From: an uncultured Olsenella sp.
GTDB lineage: Bacteria; Actinomycetota; Coriobacteriia; Coriobacteriales; Atopobiaceae
Assembly (NCBI GenBank): GCA_900314535.1
Contig: OMVT01000006.1
Location: 87,019-151,018 of the forward strand
Reading direction: 5' to 3'
DNA length: 64,000 nt
The translations under genes and the position numbers were made by a program. The notes beneath the pieces were generated by a model. That model was not told the DNA's origin and made no database searches. It worked only from the letters and a program-made list of their open reading frames with translations. This document shows positions 49,279-57,399 of the stretch, in pieces (the first letter of the stretch is position 1; the number at the start of each line of letters is the position of its first letter).

Positions 49279-49598
49279 CGAACGCCTGCCTTCTTCAGAA
49301 GCTTCTGAAGGACGGCGCCCACTTCGTCCGGCTTTGCATCATGCGTGTCGCGGGTCGCGAAGAGGATGATGTCATGCTTCTCCAGAGGCATCCCCGTCGT
49401 GCGGGCAGCCTCGCGCAGAACCCTCTTGCAGCGGTTGCGGAAGACCGCATTTCCGAGCCTTTTAGGCGCGACGAAGGCAATCCTGCCCGGATTGCCTTCG
49501 TCTGCCACGGCTACTGTCATGCGGACAAGCCGGTTTGTGTACCTGCGGCCACGCGAGAAGACCCGCTCAAAATCCTGTCTGGATTTGATGGTCTCCAT
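49275..49598 (-). CDS. rnpA: Ribonuclease P protein component
   Basis: This 107-residue protein binds the RNase P RNA and helps 5' processing of tRNAs. The signature [26 protein letters not shown] contains the basic RNR box. The start [20 protein letters not shown] is typical. It lies 8 nt after rpmH in the classic rpmH-rnpA-yidD-yidC-jag order. Confidence 0.95.
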   Translation of the reverse strand: METIKSRQDFERVFSRGRRYTNRLVRMTVAVADEGNPGRIAFVAPKRLGNAVFRNRCKRVLREAARTTGMPLEKHDIILFATRDTHDAKPDEVGAVLQKLLKKAGVR

Positions 49599-49606
49599 TG
49601 ATGCAC

Positions 49607-49741
49607 CTAGACCGTGAGCCTCTTGCGGCCCTTTGCGCGGCGGCGTGCGAGGACCTTGCGGCCATTCTTGGTTGCCATGCGTGCACGGAAGCCGTGGGTC
49701 TTGGCACGGCGGCGCTTGTTCGGCTGATAAGTGCGCTTCAT
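49607..49741 (-). CDS. rpmH: 50S ribosomal protein L34
   Basis: This 44-residue basic protein starts [20 protein letters not shown], the invariant L34 sequence. The ATG at 49741 has AGGAGG upstream, so the open frame further upstream to 49912 is not used. Confidence 0.97.
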   Translation of the reverse strand: MKRTYQPNKRRRAKTHGFRARMATKNGRKVLARRRAKGRKRLTV

Positions 49742-50187
49742 ATCGTTTCCTCCTGTTAGAAGTACCAAAGGCATAGGTGCAATAGCCCTAAGATTGTAAG
49801 AGTCTTCCTGCGATGATGTCAATTTTTTGAAAAGTTCTCCGCAATTCCTTTTCTCTGCATCTTCTGCCTTCCTCACCGGCATCTCGCTGAAAGATTCAGC
49901 GTGTTTCGACAACTTTCCATCCGGTGATGAAAGTTTCCTGCCTATGCCGCGATTATTCGTCTAAGTTTTCATCTTTCATTCGTCACATGTTGAAAACTTA
50001 TGATGGTTTTTTCGACGCTGTTTTCACAATGGCCGAAAACTTTCATCCAGTTTTCTTTCTCCATGAAAGTTTTCTTCAATTGTTCAGCCATGGAAGAAAA
50101 CCTTTCGCGTTCTTTCATCCAAGCGATGAAAATTTCTGCGCCGTAGTAAGCTAGGAAGGCATATTTCACGAGATAGGGAGGTGCGGG
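49742..50187. other. Intergenic region with clustered DnaA-box-like repeats
   Basis: This 446-nt AT-rich stretch lies between divergent rpmH and the GHKL gene. It contains many GTTTTC/GAAAAC and CTTTCAT/ATGAAAG elements. The clearest candidate variant DnaA boxes are 49903-49911 (GTTTCGACA), 49988-49996 (TTTTCAACA on the minus strand) and 50009-50017 (TTTTCGACG). It is probably part of the origin or of rpmH and gene regulation. No gene is seen. Confidence 0.6.
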
Positions 50188-51402
50188 ATGGCAGAAGATT
50201 TCTACCCGTTCGTCGAGAATCCGGGGTCGGCAGGAGACCATCCTGCACTCGAAGTCCACTATGCCGCGCGCATCGCGGTCTACGACGATGCAGCTGCAGC
50301 GCCCAGGGTCGTCGTCGTGGAGCCCAAGGATGTCCGCGCCTATCTCGAGGAGATCACAAGCGAGGTCACGCGCCTTTCCCATGAACAGGGAGGCACGATC
50401 CCGTTCATGGTGATACGAGAGATTGTCGAGAACTTCATCCATGCCTACTTCATGGAGCCCACAGTCTCTATCCTGGACCACGGGATGACGATAAGGTTCT
50501 CCGATCAGGGGCCAGGGATCCAGCAGAAGGGGCGCGCCCTCGAGTACGGCACAAGCTCTGCTACAGAAGAGATGCGCCGCTATATCAGAGGCGTCGGCTC
50601 GGGCCTTCCTTATGCCCAGCAGTACATGGCCGACAAGGGCGGCACCCTCACGATTGCAGACAATATAGGACATGGCACGATCGTGACCATATCCATGAAG
50701 AAAAGTGCCGACACGGAAAGCGCTCCTGCCTCTCAGCAATCCATGCAGGCACAGCCCTCCCAGCAGCAGGCAGGCGCATACCCTGCACAGCAGCCATATC
50801 CCCAGCAGATGCAGCAGCAACAGGGCTATGCGCAGCAGGCTGCTTCCTGGCAGCAGATGCCTCAGCAGGCCAATCCCCATCAGCAGACATGGGGACAGAA
50901 CCCGTATGGCATGCAGCCACAGCAGGGATATGCGCAGTACCAGTCCTACCAGCAGCAATATCAGCAGCCTTGGCAGCAGGCCTATCCAGGGGCTGCCCAG
51001 AACATGCAGCAGGGCATGCCCCAGCAGCCGATGCAGCAGATAGGCCAGCCTCAGGCGGGACCATATCCTGGCCAGCAGATGTGGCAGCAAGACCAGATGG
51101 CCAAGGGCCAGCAGGACGGCTTCCCGCAGCAGCAGGCACAGCCCCTGCCTGGCACGCAGCAGGCTCCGGCTTCCCAGAATTCCTTCTCGGGGCTCCATAT
51201 CTCGGAGCGCGGGCAGTCGGTACTCCAATATCTCAGCAGCCACGAGGCGGTAGGCCCCTCGAACCTTGTGAAGGCATATGGAGGGTCCCAGCCTACCTGG
51301 TCGCGCGAGCTCAAGGAGCTCGAGGGCATGGGCCTCATCAAGAAGGATGGGCAGAAATACTATCTGACCGAGGTCGGAAACCTCTTCCTTGGCTCCCATT
51401 AG
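50188..51402 (+). CDS. GHKL ATPase with Gln/Pro-rich linker and C-terminal winged helix
   Basis: This 404-residue protein sits between rpmH and dnaA. Residues about 45-172 form a histidine-kinase-like ATPase: N box FMVIREIVENFIHA (Glu81, Asn82), G1 FSDQGPGI (Asp106), G2 RGVGSGLPYAQQY and GHGTIVTI. No HisKA or phospho-acceptor domain is seen. Residues about 178-335 are mostly Gln, Pro, Tyr, Met and Ala. Residues about 338-404 look like a winged helix (RGQSVLQYLSSHEAVGPSNLV, WSRELKELEGMGLIKKDG). It is therefore likely to bind DNA in an ATP-dependent way. Its place next to dnaA suggests a role in origin control or regulation, which is inference. GGGAGGTGCGGG precedes the ATG. Confidence 0.85.
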   Translation: MAEDFYPFVENPGSAGDHPALEVHYAARIAVYDDAAAAPRVVVVEPKDVRAYLEEITSEVTRLSHEQGGTIPFMVIREIVENFIHAYFMEPTVSILDHGMTIRFSDQGPGIQQKGRALEYGTSSATEEMRRYIRGVGSGLPYAQQYMADKGGTLTIADNIGHGTIVTISMKKSADTESAPASQQSMQAQPSQQQAGAYPAQQPYPQQMQQQQGYAQQAASWQQMPQQANPHQQTWGQNPYGMQPQQGYAQYQSYQQQYQQPWQQAYPGAAQNMQQGMPQQPMQQIGQPQAGPYPGQQMWQQDQMAKGQQDGFPQQQAQPLPGTQQAPASQNSFSGLHISERGQSVLQYLSSHEAVGPSNLVKAYGGSQPTWSRELKELEGMGLIKKDGQKYYLTEVGNLFLGSH

Positions 51403-51424
51403 CTCAAAATGCAGCAATTTACAG

Positions 51425-51466
51425 TTTTCAACATGCCTTCGCTTGTTCTACAATGAGTTTTCGACA
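51425..51466 (+). promoter_or_regulatory. dnaA promoter region with two variant DnaA boxes
   Basis: TTTTCAACA (51425-51433) and TTTTCGACA (51458-51466) flank a possible -10 TACAAT (51449-51454) whose -35 would overlap the first box. This is 30-70 nt upstream of the dnaA start and would let DnaA repress its own gene, as it does in other bacteria. Confidence 0.55.
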
Positions 51467-51495
51467 AATTGGCACCACACTCCCAAGGAGCAGGC

Positions 51496-53019
51496 ATGGA
51501 GGTATCCGTAAACGAAGAGGCACGCATCCTCTGGGATGATGTCCTGGATCTTCTCAAGGCAAAGGAGCTCGCTCCTGCTGTCCTTGCCATGCTCAAGAGC
51601 TGCACGCCGGAGCGGATGGGAGAGGGCGAGTTCCACATCTCGACGACGACGCGCTTCGTGAAGCTCAAGGTCGACGAGAACCGGCCCCTCATCGAGGAGG
51701 CGCTGAAGGAAGCAGCCTTCGAGGATCTCAGGCTCGTCTGCGACCTCGGCGATGCGAAGAAGGTCGCCGTGCATACGAACTCCGAGGTCACGCAGGAAGA
51801 GCTCGACGGCTTCCGCCGCCAGCAGGAGCAGCCAGAAGAAGTGCCGGCACCTGCCTTTTCATCTGCTGCGCCAGCTCCGAGCGCTCCCCAGAAGAAGGCA
51901 CCTCTTCCTCAGGACAACCCCCTCATCGAAGCCATCCCCGAGAACGACTCGAAGCTCACATTCGACCGCTTTGTCGAAGGCGAGGAGAACCAGATCGCCC
52001 TCCAGGCAGCAAAGCAGGTCGCAGACGGCGAGAACAAGAGCTACAACCCGCTCTTCATCTACGGCAAGAGCGGTCTTGGCAAGACGCATCTGCTCAAGGC
52101 CATACAGAACTACATTGTGCAGACCCAGCCGCAGCGTGCCTGCGTCTATCGTACCGGCACAGAGTTCGTGAGCGACTATGTCCAGGCCATGACGGAAAAG
52201 GATGCAACGGCCAGAAGCGCGCTCGAGCGCCACTACCATGCAATCGATGTCCTCATCATCGACGATATCCAGCAGATGGTAGGACGCGAGGGCACGATCA
52301 ACTTCTTTTTCAACACGTTCAACTACCTGCGTGACCACGGAAAGCAGATCGTGCTTGCAGCAGACCGCTCTCCCATGCAGCTTGGCATGGGCACAGATGG
52401 CCTCGACGAGCGCGTGACCTCCCGCATCGACTCAGGCTTCACCATCGGCATCGAGCAGCCAAGCTACGAGCTCAAGCTGAAGCTCGTGAAGACGTTCTAT
52501 GAGCGCATGCGCCAGGATGCGATAGACGAGCACATAGAGGATACGACAGGCGAGATCTCGGACGAGAACCTCGAGCTCATGGCAGAGAAGTCAGGCACGA
52601 ACATCCGCGTGATCTCAGGCTTTGTCCAGTCCTGCCTCATGATGGCGCACAGGAAGGAACTCAAGGGCGAGGAGCTCACACGCGATGATGTCATAGCCCA
52701 GGCAAGCCTCAAATGGCCGACAGGGCAGAAGATCGTGACGATCGAGCAGATACAGAAGGCAGTGGAGGCCTACTACGGCGTCCAGCATACTGACCTCATA
52801 GGCTCCAAGAGGAACAAGGAGCTCATGGAGCCAAGGCATGTCGCCATTTGGCTCTCCCGCGAGCTTACCGACAACACGCTTGCCGATATCGGAAAGAAGT
52901 TCGGCGGCCGCTCCCATGCTACCGTCATGCACAGCCTGAAGTGGGTGGATGCCCTTCGCAAGGAGAACCGCATCTTCCTGCAGAAGGTCGACACGATCTC
53001 GGAGGAGATCACGGAGTAG
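51496..53019 (+). CDS. dnaA: Chromosomal replication initiator DnaA
   Basis: This 507-residue AAA+ protein binds DnaA boxes and opens oriC. It has an N-terminal domain I, a Pro/Ala linker, the AAA+ core (LTFDRFVEGEENQIA, FIYGKSGLGKTHLL, VLIIDDIQQM, DERVTSRI) and domain IV. The domain IV signature reads FGGRSHATVMHS (470 onward) where nearly all bacteria have GGRDHTTV.HA, so two residues of the base-reading helix differ (Ser473 for Asp, Ala475 for Thr). The ATG at 51496 has AAGGAGCAGGC upstream. An earlier frame start at 51469 has none. Confidence 0.96.
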   Translation: MEVSVNEEARILWDDVLDLLKAKELAPAVLAMLKSCTPERMGEGEFHISTTTRFVKLKVDENRPLIEEALKEAAFEDLRLVCDLGDAKKVAVHTNSEVTQEELDGFRRQQEQPEEVPAPAFSSAAPAPSAPQKKAPLPQDNPLIEAIPENDSKLTFDRFVEGEENQIALQAAKQVADGENKSYNPLFIYGKSGLGKTHLLKAIQNYIVQTQPQRACVYRTGTEFVSDYVQAMTEKDATARSALERHYHAIDVLIIDDIQQMVGREGTINFFFNTFNYLRDHGKQIVLAADRSPMQLGMGTDGLDERVTSRIDSGFTIGIEQPSYELKLKLVKTFYERMRQDAIDEHIEDTTGEISDENLELMAEKSGTNIRVISGFVQSCLMMAHRKELKGEELTRDDVIAQASLKWPTGQKIVTIEQIQKAVEAYYGVQHTDLIGSKRNKELMEPRHVAIWLSRELTDNTLADIGKKFGGRSHATVMHSLKWVDALRKENRIFLQKVDTISEEITE

Positions 53020-53270
53020 GCAGACGTCTGTCACAAATCTTGCAGAGAAGCTGTCGAAACCTGTCAGCAACTCGGCATATCGTGGTGAAAGAGATTGTCA
53101 AGGGATTGATGAAAGGTGAAAGTGTTCAGGACCGATCAGTTTTCAACCACGTATGAAACAGGCTTCCAACAGGGAATATGCCAGGATTTCGACTTTTCAA
53201 CAGGCCTTACTATGACTGCTATTTCTTTGTATCTTATATATCTATATAAATAAGAAAGGGGCAAGGACCT
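53020..53270. promoter_or_regulatory. Candidate oriC (dnaA-dnaN intergenic region)
   Basis: This 251-nt region holds DnaA-box-like sites 53052-53060 (GTTTCGACA, minus strand), 53140-53148 (TTTTCAACC) and 53194-53202 (TTTTCAACA). They are followed by an AT-only-like tract at 53227-53256 (TTGTATCTTATATATC, then TATATAAATAAG) suited to be the duplex-unwinding element. Position between dnaA and dnaN and the switch of gene direction around 50 kb support an origin. The same tract may also hold the dnaN promoter. Confidence 0.65.
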
Positions 53271-54371
53271 ATGAAGTTCACCGTGAGCCAGTCTTCACTT
53301 GCACAGGCACTTGCAATCGTATCGAAGGGCATGGGATCGAACGCTTCCCAGCCCATCATCTCAGGCGTCCATCTCATTGCAGAGAACGGAACGCTCGAGC
53401 TCCAGACGACGGATACGACGATCTTCATCCGCCATTCCATCCCTGCCAATGTGGATGAGGCGGGAGAGACGGTGCTTTCGGGCAAGATCCTGATGAGCAT
53501 CGTGAAGAACCTCGCTGATGCCCCGATCTCTGTCGAGGGCGACGACCACAATGTGATGATCGCCTCCGGCAAGTCCTCATTCCGCCTCAACGCCCTCTCT
53601 CCCGAGGACTTTCCATCCTTCCCGGAGTATGAGTTCGAGAATTCGGTCGAGCTCGACTCCGACGTTCTCCAGACGATGGTGGACAAGGTCTACAAGGTGA
53701 CCTACAAGGACAACTCCCGTCCCATCCTTTCGGGCATCCTGACGACCGTCGAGGACAATACGATCCGCCTCGTCGCGACAGACTCCTACAGGCTTGCGGT
53801 CTGCGACACGAATGTCGATACCTCGAACGCAGAGGCCTTCCGTGCCATCCTTCCGGGTTCCGTGTTCCATGAGGTGCTGGGGCTTCCGGGCATGACGGAG
53901 AAGATCTTGATCGGCATCACGCCCTCCCAGGTCGTCTTCCAGTTCGGCAACACCACCTTCATTGCCCGAAAGATCGAGGGCAACTTCCCGAACTACAAGC
54001 AGCTCCTGCCGAAGTCCTGCACAACGAAGGTCACGGTCAATGTCGCAGATCTTGCCTCGGCCCTGCGCCGTGTCTCTGTCATTGCCCTTGCGAACCCGTC
54101 GGTCCGCTTCGATATCGAGTGCGACGCTAAGCTTATGAAGCTCTCTGCCACCTCTCCCGACCAGGGCGATGCAACGGAGTATGTGAATATCGACGCCGAA
54201 GGCGAAGATCTCTCGATCGCCCTCAACTACCACTATGTGAACGACTGCATGAATGCCGTGTCCGACCAGGACGAGATCACGCTCGAGCTCCAGAGTGCGA
54301 TGCAGCCGGGCATCTTCAAGAGCTATGCGAAGGTGAACTACCTCTATCTCCTCATGCCGGTCAGGATGTAG
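53271..54371 (+). CDS. dnaN: DNA polymerase III beta subunit (sliding clamp)
   Basis: This 366-residue protein forms the ring that tethers polymerase to DNA. The three-fold domain layout and MKFTVSQSSLAQALAIVSKGMG, RPILSGILTTVEDNTIRLVATDSYRLA and the C-terminal LYLLMPVRM are typical. AAGAAAGGGGCAAGGACCT precedes the ATG. recF begins 4 nt after its stop. Confidence 0.96.
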   Translation: MKFTVSQSSLAQALAIVSKGMGSNASQPIISGVHLIAENGTLELQTTDTTIFIRHSIPANVDEAGETVLSGKILMSIVKNLADAPISVEGDDHNVMIASGKSSFRLNALSPEDFPSFPEYEFENSVELDSDVLQTMVDKVYKVTYKDNSRPILSGILTTVEDNTIRLVATDSYRLAVCDTNVDTSNAEAFRAILPGSVFHEVLGLPGMTEKILIGITPSQVVFQFGNTTFIARKIEGNFPNYKQLLPKSCTTKVTVNVADLASALRRVSVIALANPSVRFDIECDAKLMKLSATSPDQGDATEYVNIDAEGEDLSIALNYHYVNDCMNAVSDQDEITLELQSAMQPGIFKSYAKVNYLYLLMPVRM

Positions 54372-54374
54372 CGC

Positions 54375-55466
54375 GTGGGCCTCAAGGTCGAGACGCTCTC
54401 GCTCTGGAACTTCCGGAGCTTTGCTGAGAAGACGATATCCTTCGACGAGAAGATGACGATCATCGCAGGTCCCAATGCCGTCGGGAAGACGAACACCGTC
54501 GAGGCGCTCCAGCTCCTGACAGCCGGGTCCTCGTTCAGAAAGCCGACGGCGCAAGAGCTCCTGCGCGAAGGGGCAAAGGCAGGACGTGCCGACCTCTCCT
54601 TCAGAGGGGATGGCCGCGAAGTCGATGCGGCGCTCACGCTCAAGGAGGGCAAGCGCCGCTTCTTCTGGTGCGGCAAGCCCTGCCATGCGCACGATCTTTC
54701 CGGCAACCTGATGAGCGTCCTCTTCACGCCGGACGACCTCTCCCTCGTGAAGAGGTCCGCAAGCTTCAGGAGAGATGAGCTCGATGCCTTCGGCGCCCAG
54801 GTGAACAGGGGCTATGCAAAGGTGCTCCGCACCTATACAAGGGGAATCGAGCAGAGGAACAGGCTCTTGAAGGAGCCTTCTTTCGATATGGGCCTTCTCG
54901 ATGCCTGGGATGCAAGCGTCGCGCTTGGAGCGGCAACGCTTCTCGTGCACCGCCTTGCGCTCTTCAGGAGGCTTTCTGTGGCCGCACATGACATCTATGG
55001 ACAGATTGCCCAGGAGGACCTTTCCTGCGCCTACAGAAGCTCTCTGGGGCCCTTGCCGGAGGGCGCCACGCGCGAGGATCTGGTCTTGCTCATGTCAGAT
55101 GCTCTGGCAAAGGGCAGGGAGCTCGATCTCAGGCGCCAGATGAGCTGCGTCGGCCCCCACAGGGACGATATCGCCTTCGCGCTCGACGGACGCGATGCGA
55201 GAAGCTTTGCCTCGCAGGGACAGCAGCGCACGATCGTCCTTGCGTGGAAGATGGCAGAGGTCGAGGTATCGAGACAGATCCTCGGAGCATCTCCTCTGCT
55301 TCTCCTCGACGATGTGATGAGCGAGCTCGATGAGGGGAGAAGGCGGGCCTTGACCTCCTTCATGCAGGAAGAGATGCAGACCGTCATAACGACGACGAAT
55401 CTGGGGTATTTCCCTGATGAGCTCCTGGAGCGTGCAAAGGTGGTCGAGATCGGTGAGCGAGGATAA
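54375..55466 (+). CDS. recF: DNA repair protein RecF
   Basis: This 363-residue ABC-type ATPase loads RecA at gaps with RecO and RecR. Walker A is AGPNAVGKTNTVEAL. The start VETLSLWNFRSFAE matches the family. The ABC signature region is ASQGQQRTIVLAWKMAEVEV and Walker B is LLLDDVMSELDEGRR. The start is a GTG at 54375. It overlaps the DciA-like gene by 14 nt. Confidence 0.96.
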   Translation: MGLKVETLSLWNFRSFAEKTISFDEKMTIIAGPNAVGKTNTVEALQLLTAGSSFRKPTAQELLREGAKAGRADLSFRGDGREVDAALTLKEGKRRFFWCGKPCHAHDLSGNLMSVLFTPDDLSLVKRSASFRRDELDAFGAQVNRGYAKVLRTYTRGIEQRNRLLKEPSFDMGLLDAWDASVALGAATLLVHRLALFRRLSVAAHDIYGQIAQEDLSCAYRSSLGPLPEGATREDLVLLMSDALAKGRELDLRRQMSCVGPHRDDIAFALDGRDARSFASQGQQRTIVLAWKMAEVEVSRQILGASPLLLLDDVMSELDEGRRRALTSFMQEEMQTVITTTNLGYFPDELLERAKVVEIGERG

Positions 55467-56085
55467 GGATACGGAAGGCTATCCTGCCTTCGAGCCGACA
55501 GGCACGGACGCAACCTCCCGCGAGGAGTTCTACCGCATCTCGGAAGGTTCGGGCGAAGTCTCGATGAAGCGTGTCACGAAGGTGGATACGCTCCTGCGCG
55601 GCTACATGTCGGGATCCATGAAGCGTGGCATGAGCATGCAGGCCAGGGCCTCTGCTGCCTGGTGGCAGGCAAACGGCGACCTCGAGCACAGGCATACCCA
55701 GGGCATCTACGTGAAGGAATTCAAGACGAAGGCCCCGGTGCTCTATGTCTACATAGACACTTCGGCGCTTCTCCAGGACTTCACGACGAACAAGGAGCTC
55801 TATCTCGCCCGTCTTGCAAACAGAGGCTTTGCGGCATCCGACATCAAGTTCCAGCTCTCGAGGAAAGGGAGAAAGAAGCCGCTTTCTCCTCAGGGCACGC
55901 GCAGGCAGGCAAAGCCCGTGAAGCCGGCTTCTTCCCTGGCACCGCTTGATGAGGGGACATCTGTGGCGATAGATGCGGGATGCGCAGAGCTGCCGGATGG
56001 CCTCAAAGGAGCAGCTGCCCAGGCACTCAAGCTCATGCTCGAGCGGAGCAGAAGTGAGCAGAGCGGACAGGCTCATGAAGCCTGA
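55453..56085 (+). CDS. DciA-like (DUF721) protein
   Basis: This 210-residue protein lies in the recF-DUF721-gyrB position that is common in actinobacteria. The core (about 50-120) has TKVDTLLRGYMSGSM, ASAAWWQANGDLEHRHTQGIYVKE and YVYIDTSALLQDFTTNKELYLARL, a KH-like DUF721 pattern. DciA family proteins load the replicative helicase in bacteria that lack DnaC. The tail after about 125 is basic and disordered. The GTG start at 55453 lies inside the recF end. Confidence 0.8.
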   Translation: MSEDKDTEGYPAFEPTGTDATSREEFYRISEGSGEVSMKRVTKVDTLLRGYMSGSMKRGMSMQARASAAWWQANGDLEHRHTQGIYVKEFKTKAPVLYVYIDTSALLQDFTTNKELYLARLANRGFAASDIKFQLSRKGRKKPLSPQGTRRQAKPVKPASSLAPLDEGTSVAIDAGCAELPDGLKGAAAQALKLMLERSRSEQSGQAHEA

Positions 56086-56207
56086 TGCTGATGGCGGCAA
56101 TCCATGACCTGCCTTGCATGGCTAGCCGGAGACCGATTAAAACTTCAGATCTGATTTCGGGTGAGGTCACAAAGGATTCGCCTATCGCCACAAGGGGTGC
56201 TGGCAGT

Positions 56208-56235
56208 TTAATTACGTCTTACGAATGGGTATACT
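56208..56235 (+). promoter_or_regulatory. Probable promoter of the toxin-antitoxin-like pair
   Basis: A -35-like TTAATT (56208-56213) and a -10 TATACT (56230-56235) are spaced 16 nt apart, 24 nt upstream of the first gene. The spacer holds TTACG-type half-sites that could be an autoregulatory operator. Confidence 0.5.
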
Positions 56236-56259
56236 AAAAGCAGTGGACGGAGGAGGCGC

Positions 56260-56532
56260 ATGAGACCAGATGTAGAAATTCATCCCAATGCGCTTAAGCA
56301 TATGAGCAGGGATGATGTGTTGGCGGCGTGGCAGTCGGTGACTAAATCGATCATGCGTGCAAGCGATGATGAACCGCCACGCTGGTTATGCGTCGGTTGG
56401 CTTCCGAATGGCGTATCTGTCGAGATTATTGCAGTCGAACAGGTAGGCGGTTGGCTTATCATTCATGCCAACACACCAGTCCGGAAGAAATTTGCGAAAG
56501 AAATACGCGATACCGAGAGGAGGACAAGATGA
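56260..56532 (+). CDS. Small protein, probable toxin of a TA pair
   Basis: This 90-residue protein begins MRPDVEIHPNALKHMSRDDVL and has a compact beta-rich middle (RWLCVGWLPNGVSVEIIAVEQVGGWLIIHANTP) and a basic end. The shape resembles BrnT- or RelE-like small toxins, where a start such as HPNALKHM is followed by strands, but no catalytic signature can be asserted. GGAGGCGC precedes the ATG. It overlaps the next gene (ATGA). Base and codon use are less GC-rich than its neighbours, which suggests transfer. Confidence 0.75.
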   Translation: MRPDVEIHPNALKHMSRDDVLAAWQSVTKSIMRASDDEPPRWLCVGWLPNGVSVEIIAVEQVGGWLIIHANTPVRKKFAKEIRDTERRTR

Positions 56533-56816
56533 CTCAGAAGAAGCATTACACGCCGGACGGTCAGGAAATCACCGAAGAAATGATCAATCGTTGGAATGCA
56601 TCCTATGAGAAAGGTGAGTTTCCTGAGGGTGAGCATACCGTTGGAGGCGTTGTCCATGGAAGACCGCCGCTCTCGCAGGAAGGCACTGTCACTTTCTCGG
56701 TGAAGATTCCCGTCGGGATGAAGGCAGCAATCGAGCGTGCTGCAAAGGATGAAGGAACGACGCCGAGTGCCTTCGCTCGCGATGCATTTACTGACAAGCT
56801 TTTGGGGACCGCATAG
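56529..56816 (+). CDS. Ribbon-helix-helix protein, probable antitoxin
   Basis: This 95-residue protein has an acidic N-terminal half (YTPDGQEITEEMINRWNASYEKGEFPEGEHT) that could wrap a toxin. Its C-terminal half shows the RHH pattern (VTFSVKIPVGMKAAIERAAKDEGTTPSAFARDAF). AGGAGG lies 5 nt upstream of the ATG. The pair is inserted between the DciA-like gene and gyrB. In many TA systems the RHH protein represses the shared promoter. Confidence 0.8.
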   Translation: MTQKKHYTPDGQEITEEMINRWNASYEKGEFPEGEHTVGGVVHGRPPLSQEGTVTFSVKIPVGMKAAIERAAKDEGTTPSAFARDAFTDKLLGTA

Positions 56817-57399
56817 GCGAGAGCGGAAGCTGGTCCTATCTCGTCAACAGATGCGCCAGAATGTGATATCCGACCATTCATATCGTATGTATGCCTGGTG
56901 CTTGCCCCGGCTCTGCAAGGTGCAAGAGATTTCGGAGACGGCGGGATTTCATGCATGCGGATTATGTCCTATATCTGCAATGCAAGATGACTGATATGGG
57001 TATTGCAGCGTACATGGAGCATATGTCCGAGGGACGGTCTCGCTTCTGCATCATAGGGAAATTCTTTGATAGGGGAGCTTCCGATGCGGTCTAGAGCTAG
57101 ATAGAGACCTTCGGGTTTGCGGGACGGGATCGTGAAGAGCGTTCCCGCCCTATTTTTTATGTCCGGATGTGGCTGGAGTGCCCTTCCCGCTGAAGCTCAT
57201 CTGACGGATTTCAGACAGCAATTGTCTCAAACAGGGTTAATGTATGCGCAAATCTGCAAAATGGGCTGAAATCGGCTCTCAGTGCCTCTAACGGGAAAAT
57301 CGTTTGTGCGAAGCCTGCGTTATTTCTCTTGGCAGAAAGCTATTCTGCTCTGCATGTCATACCATGGTGAAGTCTGTACACGTGCATTTCGGAGAGAGG
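56817..57399. other. Long leader/intergenic region before gyrB
   Basis: About 580 nt lie between the antitoxin gene and gyrB and have no supported gene. A 67-codon frame at 56891-57094 ends MEHMSEGRSRFCIIGKFF..., which could be the remains of a small protein, but no ribosome site fits. A terminator sits at 57119-57159. The 240 nt after it form the gyrB promoter region, which is only moderately GC-rich. I see no clear -35/-10 pair. Confidence 0.5.
57119..57159 (+). terminator. Intrinsic terminator upstream of gyrB
   Basis: GCGGGACG pairs with CGTTCCCGC (one bulge; 57119-57148) and is followed by CCTATTTTTT. It would end transcripts from the TA pair or from the unassigned stretch after it. Confidence 0.8.

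Noticed and set aside
56891..57094. 67-codon frame after the antitoxin gene
   Set aside because: No ribosome site lies before its starts and codon use is mixed. It is mentioned only as possible gene remains.
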